Positions 50,336-58,905 of a DNA stretch of 64,000 nt are shown here, piece by piece; positions within the stretch are counted from its first letter, which is position 1, and each line of letters starts with the position of its first letter. Below the pieces are notes generated by a model that ran no database searches, had not been told where the DNA came from, and saw only the letters and a program-made list of their open reading frames with translations. The position numbers were made by a program, and so were the translations under genes. This DNA is from an uncultured Planctomycetaceae bacterium (lineage in GTDB: Bacteria; Planctomycetota; Planctomycetia; Pirellulales; Pirellulaceae), in the NCBI GenBank assembly GCA_903863885.1, contig CAIPEB010000438.1, positions 1 to 64,000 on the forward strand. Direction: 5' to 3'.

Positions 50336-51786
50336 TGTTTTGTTTCCTCGGTCTTTGACGGAATCTGCCCCGACACAATCAGAGCACCCGGGCCGGATGG
50401 CAATATCAGACGCTCTCCGGAGCGCATAGTCGCCGACGTCAGCATCTCGCCCGTCAGCGGATCATGGGCACTGAAGCGCAGTGCCGTTCGTGCCTGAACT
50501 TGCAGGCCGCCGGCACGAATCCCGATCGGCACGCAGACGAATCGATCGCCCTTGCGATTGCCCGTATTCCGCACACACCCGTCGGTGGCCGACTTGAGTT
50601 CGGGCCAGTATCGGTCGGGTTCGTCGCCGGCAAAGACGGTGAACGGCGCACGCGGTTCCTTCCCGTCGTTCCGCTCCCAGTTTGCCAGATCGCCGGGAAG
50701 CAATCGCAGGATCGGGCCAAAGCACTTGATTCCCGGCATGTCTTCAAAGCGAGTCTTGCCATACGTCCCGGCACCGCAATGAAACACGTACATCGGAAGT
50801 TTCGCGGAATACGCGAAGGCCGCAGCCATCACAAGCCGGATCGGCTCCGTCTCGACATTCACGGATGAACCTGGACCGATCGGTTCATTGCTGCTGACCG
50901 GCAAAAAGCCCGGTCGATCGCCGTACGGCCAGCAGTCGACTACAGGGCCCCATCCCTCGTCGATGCGACGATCGCGGCTGAAATGCCACGTGGCAATATC
51001 GGCCGAGGAGTCCTTGTAGATCTGCTCGAATCCCAAGAGGCTCCGCAACTCGGGCCAGTCATGGTTGGACGAGATCGCCACCAGTATGTCCGTCTTGCCG
51101 CTGAGGAAAGCCGCAAATTCCCGCAGGTCCGCCACGCCCTCATCGCCGGGGAAACCGTTTTGCCACGCCTCGTTCGCCACTTCGATCATGATGATCTTGT
51201 GCTCGCGGCCCGGGACAACCTCCGCGAGAAGCTTGCGCATGTGGTCGAGTCGCTCGCGTTTATCCGGCATGAGTTGCGCATCCGCAAACACCGTGATCTC
51301 GGTCCGCATTCCGTACCGATCAAACGCAAGATCGATCAGTTCCCGCAACTGCTGCCAGTAGTCCGGCCACGCCTCCACTCGCTTGCCGTCCTGATTGGCG
51401 AACGATACCGGGGAAATCTCCCGACCACTCCAGGACGGGTGATAACCCACCATCGAGAACATCCGGTAATAGTTGAATCCCTGCTTCGACAGAAACTCCA
51501 GATCCGCTTCGAGCCTCGGCCGATCGAATTTGCAGCGCCAGAGGGAGGTGAAGTGCGAGACGCCGAGTCCAAGAAAGCACCCGCGGTCATCGGCCAGCGA
51601 ATGGCCTTCCAGGCGAACGCGACCGGAACGAACGACGTGCGTTTGCTCAGGACGATCCGTCCCGGCTGGTCGTTCGGTTAAGTCGGCCTTTGCACCAGAC
51701 GATAGAACATCGGCCTGTTGCGCAACGGCACTCGAGCAGCACATGGCACTCGCGACCAGAATCGTCATCGCAATCCAGGATTTCAT
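50332..51786 (-). CDS. GH5-like (cellulase-fold) secreted glycosidase
   Basis: Start at the ATG at 51786 before a signal peptide (WIAMTILVASAMCCSSAVAQ); 484 residues. The TIM barrel begins RGCFLGLGVSHFTSLWRCKF and EFLSKQGFNYYRMFSMVGYH, and the acid/base candidate Glu lies in IMIEVANEAWQNG, the NE motif at the end of strand 4 in clan GH-A. A nucleophile Glu at the end of strand 7 is harder to place (FLPVSSNEPIGPGS is the best candidate). A beta-sandwich tail follows. It is coupled to the GxGYxYP gene. Confidence 0.78.
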   Translation of the reverse strand: MKSWIAMTILVASAMCCSSAVAQQADVLSSGAKADLTERPAGTDRPEQTHVVRSGRVRLEGHSLADDRGCFLGLGVSHFTSLWRCKFDRPRLEADLEFLSKQGFNYYRMFSMVGYHPSWSGREISPVSFANQDGKRVEAWPDYWQQLRELIDLAFDRYGMRTEITVFADAQLMPDKRERLDHMRKLLAEVVPGREHKIIMIEVANEAWQNGFPGDEGVADLREFAAFLSGKTDILVAISSNHDWPELRSLLGFEQIYKDSSADIATWHFSRDRRIDEGWGPVVDCWPYGDRPGFLPVSSNEPIGPGSSVNVETEPIRLVMAAAFAYSAKLPMYVFHCGAGTYGKTRFEDMPGIKCFGPILRLLPGDLANWERNDGKEPRAPFTVFAGDEPDRYWPELKSATDGCVRNTGNRKGDRFVCVPIGIRAGGLQVQARTALRFSAHDPLTGEMLTSATMRSGERLILPSGPGALIVSGQIPSKTEETKQ

Positions 51787-51911
51787 GGCCGGTATTCCCC
51801 GAAACGCGTTGTTCACCCACGCACTGCGAAAAAACAAGATGACCATTTCGTTCCGTTGTGGAAACGAATCGAATGCTCACAACTACGTGACGAATAGTCT
51901 GCGTCGTTTCG

Positions 51912-53177
51912 TCACTGTGCCTTGCCGATGCAGAACAACGAACTCTCGGACCGAATGTAGATTCGTCCGTTCGAAATTGCAGGCGAAGCGTTGCACGTGC
52001 CTTCGAGCCGGTTGCTTGCCAGTTGCTTGAACTCGCGACCGGCGGCGATCACGCACGTCGTTCCATCTTCGGCCAGACAGTAGAGTCGCCCTTCGGCCAG
52101 GACCGGAGAGGCTCCGAATTTGCCCGCAAGGCGTTGTTTCCACAGCGTCTTTCCCGTCGCGGCGTCCAGACACGTGGCGATTCCGTTTTCCTTGACGCAA
52201 AACAACAGTCCGTCGTGATACGCGAACGACGGAACCAGCGACACATTGTCGCGCGACTCCCACGCAACGTGGCTCGACGTTACATCGCCGCGGCCGTCAG
52301 GTCGTATCGCGCGAATCGCGGGTGCTCCGTAGCCCGACGACGTGAACACGAGTTCCGGACCGCGAACGATCGACGGCACAACGCCTTCACCGGAACTGCG
52401 GACTGTCCAGAGCAACTCGCCTGAACCGGGATCGAACCCCTGCACAACGTCCCCCGCGCCGCTGATCAGTTGCGTCTTGCCCGATACGTCAATGATCATC
52501 GGCGTCACGTGGGCCTGCCGCGACAACCCGCGTTTGGCTCGCCACTTTTCTTTTCCTGTCCGGCAGTCCAGGCCGACGATGAACGCGCCATCCCAGGCAA
52601 TCGAGTAGCCGATGTTGTTGACATCCGCCGCGCCGTTTCCATCAAACGGCATGATCAACGTGTCCTGATACAGGATGGGCGATGCGGCCAGTCCGTGTTT
52701 GCTGACGAACTGTTCATCCCGCCAACTCCACGCCACGCTTCCATCGAGATTGACGGCGACAATCCGGCCGCCGTTGAAAGCGGCGTACACGAGCTTGCCA
52801 TCGGTGACCGGCGTCGGCGTGGCATGCGAGTTCTCGGACAGTTTGCGGTTCGCGGTCTGAGTGAGCACCTCCTTGTCCCATGCGATCTTGCCCGCAGCCG
52901 ATTCAACGCAGATCACGTGGCAGGAGGTGCCGTCCGGTGAGGTAGAGGTCAAATAGACATGCTGCTCCCACACGATCGGCGAGGACCAGCCTACGCCCGG
53001 AATGCCGGCCCGCCAAGCCAGATTTTCGTTAAGGCTCCAGGTGACCGGCAGGTTCGTCTCGTGCGAAATCCCCTGGCCGGTCGGTCCGCGAAAGCCCGGC
53101 CAGTTCTCGCCGGTCGCCGCTGCGGCGCACAGGGCCGCAAGCCATCCCACCGACACCGCGACAAGTCGAGTTCTCAT
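51912..53177 (-). CDS. PQQ-like beta-propeller repeat protein
   Basis: Start at the ATG at 53177 with a signal peptide (about 1-24, VAVSVGWLAALCAAAATGEN); 421 residues. After NWPGFRGPTGQGISHETNLP, the usual opening of planctomycete PQQ-propeller proteins, the repeats read like W-x-V-x-S-P-I-V-x3-x-V-Y: VGWSSPIVWEQHVYL, IVAVNLDGSVAWSW, GLDCRTGKEKWRAKRG, GFDPGSGELLWTVRS and CLDAATGKTLWKQRLAGKFG. Most such proteins are not PQQ enzymes but BamB-like scaffolds. The role is unknown; it is exported. Confidence 0.88.
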   Translation of the reverse strand: MRTRLVAVSVGWLAALCAAAATGENWPGFRGPTGQGISHETNLPVTWSLNENLAWRAGIPGVGWSSPIVWEQHVYLTSTSPDGTSCHVICVESAAGKIAWDKEVLTQTANRKLSENSHATPTPVTDGKLVYAAFNGGRIVAVNLDGSVAWSWRDEQFVSKHGLAASPILYQDTLIMPFDGNGAADVNNIGYSIAWDGAFIVGLDCRTGKEKWRAKRGLSRQAHVTPMIIDVSGKTQLISGAGDVVQGFDPGSGELLWTVRSSGEGVVPSIVRGPELVFTSSGYGAPAIRAIRPDGRGDVTSSHVAWESRDNVSLVPSFAYHDGLLFCVKENGIATCLDAATGKTLWKQRLAGKFGASPVLAEGRLYCLAEDGTTCVIAAGREFKQLASNRLEGTCNASPAISNGRIYIRSESSLFCIGKAQ

Positions 53178-53241
53178 TCTGCTCGGGGAGCCCGTCCCGC
53201 ATGCCACTTTGCTCTTCACGGATTTACCTTTGCTGACACCG

Positions 53242-54393
53242 TTAAATGCTGCGATTCGTTTGAATGCGATCGTCGCTGGCGCCGCCGCATCCGATTTCAT
53301 CGCGCACACGCCGCGCGGCTTCCGACAGCCGCCGGAGCTTCTCGTACGCTTCGTCGAGCGTCGGAGGTTCACCGGCGTCGGGAGCGAATCCGCAGTCCGG
53401 GTTGAGTGCGATGCGATCCGCGGCAAGTACCTTCAATCCCTCGCGCACCAGTTGAGCAATCTGTTCGACCTCGGGCAACTGTGCACTGCGCACATCCACA
53501 ACGCCCATGCCTGCGCACAGATTGGGCGGCAGGAGCCGCAGATCGCTGACGTCGCCCGTGCCGGGATATGCAAATTCCAGATTCACGCGATCCGCGCGAA
53601 GATCGCGACAATACGGGAGCAGCGGACGATAGTTTCCTCGCACGTCGCTCTTGCGCTTGTAGACGCTGTGGCAGCAATGCAGATGCGTTTCGCACGGCAG
53701 TCCGTCGATCACTCGACAAATTGCGTTAATCGCTATCGGTAACTCCGCTTCGATATTCCATTCGCGCTGCAGGCGTTCGTCGTGTGTATTCCCGACAAGA
53801 AGATCAGGATCGCAATAGTAGGTCAGCGCGGGATCGTCGATCTGGACAATATCGATGCCGCTCGCGGCGAGTGCCTGAGCTTCCCGCGCCAACATTTCCG
53901 CCAGATGATCCAGAAAATGCCACATCGTCGGGTAGGCATCGCGACTGTGAGCGGGATGCCAGTAGCGGATCGCGATGAGAAACGGACTGGGCAGCGCGAA
54001 CTTCGTCACGCGATCGGTATTTTCCACGAGAAAATTCGCATCCGCGGCAAACACGGGCTCCGCGTCCGCCATGCGGCGGACCACCACGTCCGTCGTCTTC
54101 TCCTCACCCTGATGACGATAACGACGGCACTTTTCGAATCCGCCGATCCTCAGCAGGAACTCGCGAATGTACTGCACGCGGCGCCACTCGCCGTCGCTGA
54201 CAACATCCATCCCGGCCAATTCCTGCAGATGGATCGCGAACCGCACCATGTCGTCCAGCACGCCGCGAAAACGAGCGGCATCCATCTCGTCGCGCCGACT
54301 GAGCAGATCCCGCACCGCCTGCGGCCGCGGCAGCGAGCCGATCGGATGCGTGTAAAGCAGCGGCAATCGCCGAGTGGCTTGAGTCTTCATCAT
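53242..54393 (-). CDS. MetE-like cobalamin-independent methionine synthase family protein
   Basis: A 383-residue cytoplasmic protein resembling the C-terminal half of MetE, without the N-terminal half. It opens LPLLYTHPIGSLPRPQAVRD, has GMDVVSDGEWRRVQY and ASGIDIVQIDDPALTYY, and the zinc ligands are probably in CETHLHCCHSVY (His and Cys) and LNPDCGFAPDAGEPP (Cys). Such short MetE-like proteins act as methyltransferases for methionine or other thiols, sometimes with methoxylated aromatic or methanethiol substrates. It has no membrane or signal segments. Substrate unknown. Confidence 0.85.
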   Translation of the reverse strand: MMKTQATRRLPLLYTHPIGSLPRPQAVRDLLSRRDEMDAARFRGVLDDMVRFAIHLQELAGMDVVSDGEWRRVQYIREFLLRIGGFEKCRRYRHQGEEKTTDVVVRRMADAEPVFAADANFLVENTDRVTKFALPSPFLIAIRYWHPAHSRDAYPTMWHFLDHLAEMLAREAQALAASGIDIVQIDDPALTYYCDPDLLVGNTHDERLQREWNIEAELPIAINAICRVIDGLPCETHLHCCHSVYKRKSDVRGNYRPLLPYCRDLRADRVNLEFAYPGTGDVSDLRLLPPNLCAGMGVVDVRSAQLPEVEQIAQLVREGLKVLAADRIALNPDCGFAPDAGEPPTLDEAYEKLRRLSEAARRVRDEIGCGGASDDRIQTNRSI

Positions 54394-54418
54394 CGTGTGC
54401 TTTGGCGATAACTGCTCG

Positions 54419-54450
54419 GTGTTTATCCGTGAAGATCCGTGGCTACTTCC
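54419..54450 (-). repeat. CACGGAT dispersed repeat, copy 10
   Basis: GGTGTTTATCCGTGAAGATCCGTGGCTACTTCC, a diverged copy in the 79-base gap between two minus-strand genes. Confidence 0.5.
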
Positions 54451-54472
54451 TGCTGGCTGAGAATCAACCTCG

Positions 54473-57379
54473 TCACTTGGCCGGCATCTTCAGATCAGCA
54501 TCCAGCAGCAGAATCTCCGTTGGACGCAGGTCGAAGTCGCCGGTTCGCTCGCCCGAACGCACTCTGACTTTGCCGCCGCGTGCCGAGATAAGCCTCGCTT
54601 CGACGAGCTTGCCGTCTTTCCAGGCGATATCCACCGTGACCGCGCCGCGTGCCCGAAGCCCACGAACGCTTCCGGCGGCCCAGGCTTTCGGCAGTGCGGG
54701 AAGAAGTTCAATCTCGCCGGTGTGCGATTGAACGAACATCTCGCCGATCGCCGCCGTGTTTCCGAGATTGCCATCGATCTGCCACTCGGTAAACCGCGCC
54801 GTCATATTGGGATTAACGACTCGCTGCACGTGGGCGTCAAACACGGACAGGGCGGTATCACCGTCGCCGAGCCGCACGTACGCATTGGATTGGAACGCTC
54901 CCTGCCAGCTTCCAACCATGCCCCGTTTCCAGAATTGCTCGGAATCGAAGATCTTTCGCAAACCCGCAGCCAGTTCCGGTGTTCCGCGCGGAGTGATCTG
55001 AGTCCCGCAGATCGCACCCCAACTCGACAATACCTGACCCTCCGCGGTGCGCCGCCAGTCCTCGACCCATTCCTGCAGCTCGCCTGTCGTCGGACTGATC
55101 TGCATCGGCGCGAGGCGGGGCAGAGCCTTTTCGATTTCTTCGCGAAACTCGGCATCCGTATCGAGTATCTTCGAGGCCTGAACGCAGTTCTGAAACAGTT
55201 CGCGAACCATCTGCATGCTTGCCGTCGGCCCCATGCACGTGCAACCGGTCTCGCCATTGGGCTTACGGAACGGGTTTTCGAAGTTCGTATCCGGGCCGGT
55301 GACCAGCCATCCGTGAGTCGGTTCCTGCATCAGATTGTCGAGATGGAAGCGAGCCGCGCCTTTCATCGTCGGCCAGACACGGCGAAGGTACTCGGCATCT
55401 CCGGAAAACGCGTAATGATCCCAGACATGCTGACATAGCCACGTCCCGCCCACCTGGAAAATGCTCCACAATGCGCTGCCCGCAACCGGACCGGCCTGTC
55501 GCCATATGTCGGTATTGTGATGGGCCATCCAGCCTCGGGCGCCGTAGAGATCCTTCGCGGCGTGCGCACCATCCACACTCAGCTGCTCCGTCAGATCGAC
55601 CAGCGGAAGGTGACATTCGCCGAGGTTCGCCGTTTCGACAGGCCAGTAATTGATCTCGGCGTTGCAGTTCAAAGTCCAATTCGCCGACCATGGCGGGTGG
55701 ATCTCGTGATTCCAGATTCCCTGGAGATTCAGCGGCTGAGTGCCCGGACGCGAGCCCGCGATCACCAGGTATCGGCCGAACTGGTAATAGAGCGCGGCGA
55801 GCGGCGCATCCTGGCCGGGCTTATATCGCTTGATGCGAACGTCCGTCGGCAGGTCATCGCCGGCCGACCGGCCAAGATCAATGCTCACTCGATTGAACAA
55901 CTGCTGATGATCCGCAACGTGCGCGTCGCGCAAGGCCGAATAGGTCTGGCCAACAAGCGGCCCGAGATACCCGTCGCAGAGGCGAGCGGGGTCCTTGCCT
56001 TCCTTGCTGGGACTCTTCTGCGGGCCGTTGTAGCTCGTCGCGGCAACGACCAGCAGCGTGACGCTTTCGCAGCCCTCGGCGGTGATGCCTTCGGAGCTGA
56101 TCGTCAGGCGTCCGCCCTGATTTACCGGAACGATTCGAGTCTCGAACCGCATCCCTTTTCCATCCGGCGCATCGTCCCACACAACCCCCCGGCCCTGGTA
56201 ATCCGGATCGACATGAGCCGGACAGCGTCCGGTCATACGAAGGTAGTTCTGCTCGGCCTTCAGTTGGCTGTGCAACTGACAGTTGAGCAGAGCTTTGAAC
56301 GAGAGGCTGCCGGGCTTGTCGGCGGAAAGCCGCACCACGATCGCTTGTGCCGGATGCGATGCCAACACTTCGCGCACGTAATGAACGCCCTGATGCGTGA
56401 ATACGACTCGGGACACGGCTTGGGCCAGATCGAGTTCGCGGCGGTATTCGGTCACTTCGCCGCTCAGCGGAAACTCGATCGAGAGTTCACCCAGAGGCTG
56501 GTAGCTCTGGTTGTACCGGCCATTCATGTCGCGTTCGACCAACTGCTGGGCTTCCTGATTCTTGCCTTGCACGAGCAGACGCCGAATCTCCGGAAGCGAC
56601 TTCAAGCCGTTTGGATTGATGTTGTCGTACGGTTCGCCGGACCAGAGCGTGTCCTCGTTGAGGTCAATTCGTTCCCGTTTCACGCTGCCCCAGACCATTC
56701 CACCGAGCCGGCCATTGCCGACGACCATCGCCTCCGTCCAGCGCGCGGCTGGCCGACGGTACCAGAGAGTTAGCGGTTTGCCCGGCCCTTCGGTCGCGCC
56801 GTTGACGATGACGCCGTCGACTTCCGCCGCGGATCCGCTGACGATACTGCCGTTGACGAACAGTGCCGGAATCCCGCTTGCGTCGATCGTGGCAACCACG
56901 TGGACCCATTCGCCTTTTGAGGACAAGGCATGCGAGAGCGTCTCGGTGCCGACGATCAGCCGCAATGCATCGCCCGGGTGAGTATCAAGCATGAACCCGT
57001 CGACGCCGCCCGGCGTGATCTTGTCAACGATCCGGCCGCTCCTGCCTGCTTCCGGCCGGATCCATGCTTCGATCGAGCAACCGTTCGGAAATGCGAAGTT
57101 CTTGTCCGAGACCGTCGGCAGCCTGGGCTCCAGCCACTCGGAGATCATGCCCGCCATGGAGACGCGAGCCGAACGCTGGTTCCGTGCGAGCGACTTCACC
57201 TCGTCTTTCGACAGCGCGCGATCGTACAATCGCACCGCCGCGATATCCCCGGCAAAACGGCTGCCTTCGGATTGATCCGCCCCAATGCGGAGCGGGTGCT
57301 GGTTATCCGGGACCTGTGCCAACGTTGATGCGGCGAAGAGCGAAAGCCACGTCACCAGCGATCCTGTCATATTTCTCAT
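54473..57379 (-). CDS. GH95-type alpha-L-fucosidase with N-terminal laminin-G-like domain
   Basis: A 968-residue secreted protein (signal peptide about 1-21, LVTWLSLFAASTLAQ). Residues about 25-195 are concanavalin-like (FPNGCSIEAWIRPEAGRSGR). The GH95 part begins PLTLWYRRPAARWTEAMVVG. Catalytic features of Bifidobacterium AfcA are present: NCNAEINYWPVETANLGECH (substrate Asn residues), E770 in GELQEWVEDW (acid) and D869 in EWQIDGNLGNTAAIGEM. It should release terminal L-fucose (1,2-linked) or L-galactose. The fucose released would need a transporter and metabolic genes not in this window. The signal peptide implies action in the periplasm or outside. Confidence 0.92.
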   Translation of the reverse strand: MRNMTGSLVTWLSLFAASTLAQVPDNQHPLRIGADQSEGSRFAGDIAAVRLYDRALSKDEVKSLARNQRSARVSMAGMISEWLEPRLPTVSDKNFAFPNGCSIEAWIRPEAGRSGRIVDKITPGGVDGFMLDTHPGDALRLIVGTETLSHALSSKGEWVHVVATIDASGIPALFVNGSIVSGSAAEVDGVIVNGATEGPGKPLTLWYRRPAARWTEAMVVGNGRLGGMVWGSVKRERIDLNEDTLWSGEPYDNINPNGLKSLPEIRRLLVQGKNQEAQQLVERDMNGRYNQSYQPLGELSIEFPLSGEVTEYRRELDLAQAVSRVVFTHQGVHYVREVLASHPAQAIVVRLSADKPGSLSFKALLNCQLHSQLKAEQNYLRMTGRCPAHVDPDYQGRGVVWDDAPDGKGMRFETRIVPVNQGGRLTISSEGITAEGCESVTLLVVAATSYNGPQKSPSKEGKDPARLCDGYLGPLVGQTYSALRDAHVADHQQLFNRVSIDLGRSAGDDLPTDVRIKRYKPGQDAPLAALYYQFGRYLVIAGSRPGTQPLNLQGIWNHEIHPPWSANWTLNCNAEINYWPVETANLGECHLPLVDLTEQLSVDGAHAAKDLYGARGWMAHHNTDIWRQAGPVAGSALWSIFQVGGTWLCQHVWDHYAFSGDAEYLRRVWPTMKGAARFHLDNLMQEPTHGWLVTGPDTNFENPFRKPNGETGCTCMGPTASMQMVRELFQNCVQASKILDTDAEFREEIEKALPRLAPMQISPTTGELQEWVEDWRRTAEGQVLSSWGAICGTQITPRGTPELAAGLRKIFDSEQFWKRGMVGSWQGAFQSNAYVRLGDGDTALSVFDAHVQRVVNPNMTARFTEWQIDGNLGNTAAIGEMFVQSHTGEIELLPALPKAWAAGSVRGLRARGAVTVDIAWKDGKLVEARLISARGGKVRVRSGERTGDFDLRPTEILLLDADLKMPAK

Positions 57380-57397
57380 TTGCGAAACCTGTTGTTT

Positions 57398-58630
57398 CTA
57401 GAGTCCTTCAATCAGCACTGCCGCTGCCGCCAGTGGATCCGCGTCGTCGAAGAGTCGAGCTACTTCGCCGCAGCGCCCTTTGATCTCGGGTGCCATGATT
57501 CGCTGCAGAGCTTCTGTTATCAGCGGCGCGGTGTGCCGGCGTCGCGAGAGCCAGTCACCCGCGCCGAGCTGCTTCACTCGCTGCGCATTGTCCGGCTGGT
57601 CCCAGGCCAGCGGCATGATGAGCTGCGGCGTACCCGCGGCCAGTGCCTGTGATACGGTGCCGATTCCTCCGTGGTGCACGATTGCCGCACAGTGCGGCAG
57701 GAGTTTCCTCAGCGGAGCAAAGGAAACGTGCCGCACATTGTCCGAGAGTCGTTGGGGCATTTGTTCGTGGTATCTGGTCAGAAAAACGGCGCGAAGTCCC
57801 AACTTGGCGCACGCCTCGAGTGCTGCCTGAAAAGTCTGCGCGGCGTGCAGCATTCCGGTCCCGAACGTAAACACCACAGGCCGCGGGCCCACGGAGCAGA
57901 AGCTCTCGAGATCAGCGGGCAGATCCTCCTTGGGGCGGCCGTCGTAAAGCGGAAACCCGGTCAGGCGAATCTGTGACGGCCAGTCCGCCTGCGGCGCGGC
58001 ATACCAATCGGGAAACAGCCCGATCACGCGCTGCGGCGAATACCACCACGAGAAAACGCCTCGAACAGGCTTCAGCCCCAGAAATGCCCGGGCCTGCCCA
58101 ATCTGTTTCCCGACCAGCGTTCCGCCAAGCGTGTCGATCAGTCGAAAAAACAGACGGCGCAGCGGCAGGGGAGCCCATCGTGGAAGAGAAAGCCCGCCCG
58201 GCATCGCGGGCGGCGCGATCGCACTGGGAATCAACCATGGCTGGCAGATGACTGTGGCCATCCGCACGGAGAACCGCTCGCGGACAATCGCGGCCGCGAA
58301 GACGCCGGGCGACGCAACAAATACCGTATCTCTTCCTCCGACGAGCTTGGTCAGCAGCAGGCATTGTCGCCGGATGAGCGGGGCGCCCACGCGGGCACCG
58401 AGCAACGGCCCCCTCACGGGATGCCAGAAGTCCGGATTGGAGAACAACTGATGTTCTTCGTTGCTGGAGATCAGCGTATGGAATCCGAAACCATGTTCGA
58501 TGGCCGAAGCTTCGTAGCGTTGATTGGCCACGAGCGTGATCTGATGTCCCCGCGCACTGAGCTTTGCGCCCAGTGCCAGGTACGGAAAGACATCACCATC
58601 CGTTCCCATCGTCACCAGGATCGCGTGCAT
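57398..58630 (-). CDS. UDP-glycosyltransferase-like (GT1/MGT-type) enzyme
   Basis: Start at the ATG at 58630 (GAGGGA upstream), giving 410 residues; the longer frame is not needed. The N-terminal Rossmann half begins HAILVTMGTDGDVFPYLALG, and the C-terminal half has VVFTFGTGMLHAAQTFQAAL and the GT1 donor-site signature HCAAIVHHGGIGTVSQALAA, followed by GTPQLIMPLAWDQPDNAQRV, where the H, G and D/Q residues bind the nucleotide sugar. It probably glycosylates a lipid or small molecule, like rhamnosyl- or sterol glucosyltransferases. It is transcribed in the opposite direction to the GH38-like gene. Confidence 0.92.
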   Translation of the reverse strand: MHAILVTMGTDGDVFPYLALGAKLSARGHQITLVANQRYEASAIEHGFGFHTLISSNEEHQLFSNPDFWHPVRGPLLGARVGAPLIRRQCLLLTKLVGGRDTVFVASPGVFAAAIVRERFSVRMATVICQPWLIPSAIAPPAMPGGLSLPRWAPLPLRRLFFRLIDTLGGTLVGKQIGQARAFLGLKPVRGVFSWWYSPQRVIGLFPDWYAAPQADWPSQIRLTGFPLYDGRPKEDLPADLESFCSVGPRPVVFTFGTGMLHAAQTFQAALEACAKLGLRAVFLTRYHEQMPQRLSDNVRHVSFAPLRKLLPHCAAIVHHGGIGTVSQALAAGTPQLIMPLAWDQPDNAQRVKQLGAGDWLSRRRHTAPLITEALQRIMAPEIKGRCGEVARLFDDADPLAAAAVLIEGL

Positions 58631-58905
58631 GATTTCCCTCGCTTCGCTCCGCCAACGCCGAACCGTCGCTTCCGAAAGTATCCGCAGTCCGCGAGCAAAG
58701 AACAATCGAAAACGGGGCCTGAACCACCGCGTTTGACAAAACTCCGGCAATTGGAGGCTGATCGGACAATCGATTGCCAACGCGAGGTTCAGAGCGTAGA
58801 CAATGAGTTCTTTGACGCTGATGCAGCATGAAGACATCCCTGCCGCGAGGGTTCCGGGCGCAGAACGGGATGCCTGTTCGTCCAACGTAGAAAGAAAGGG
58901 ATGTG

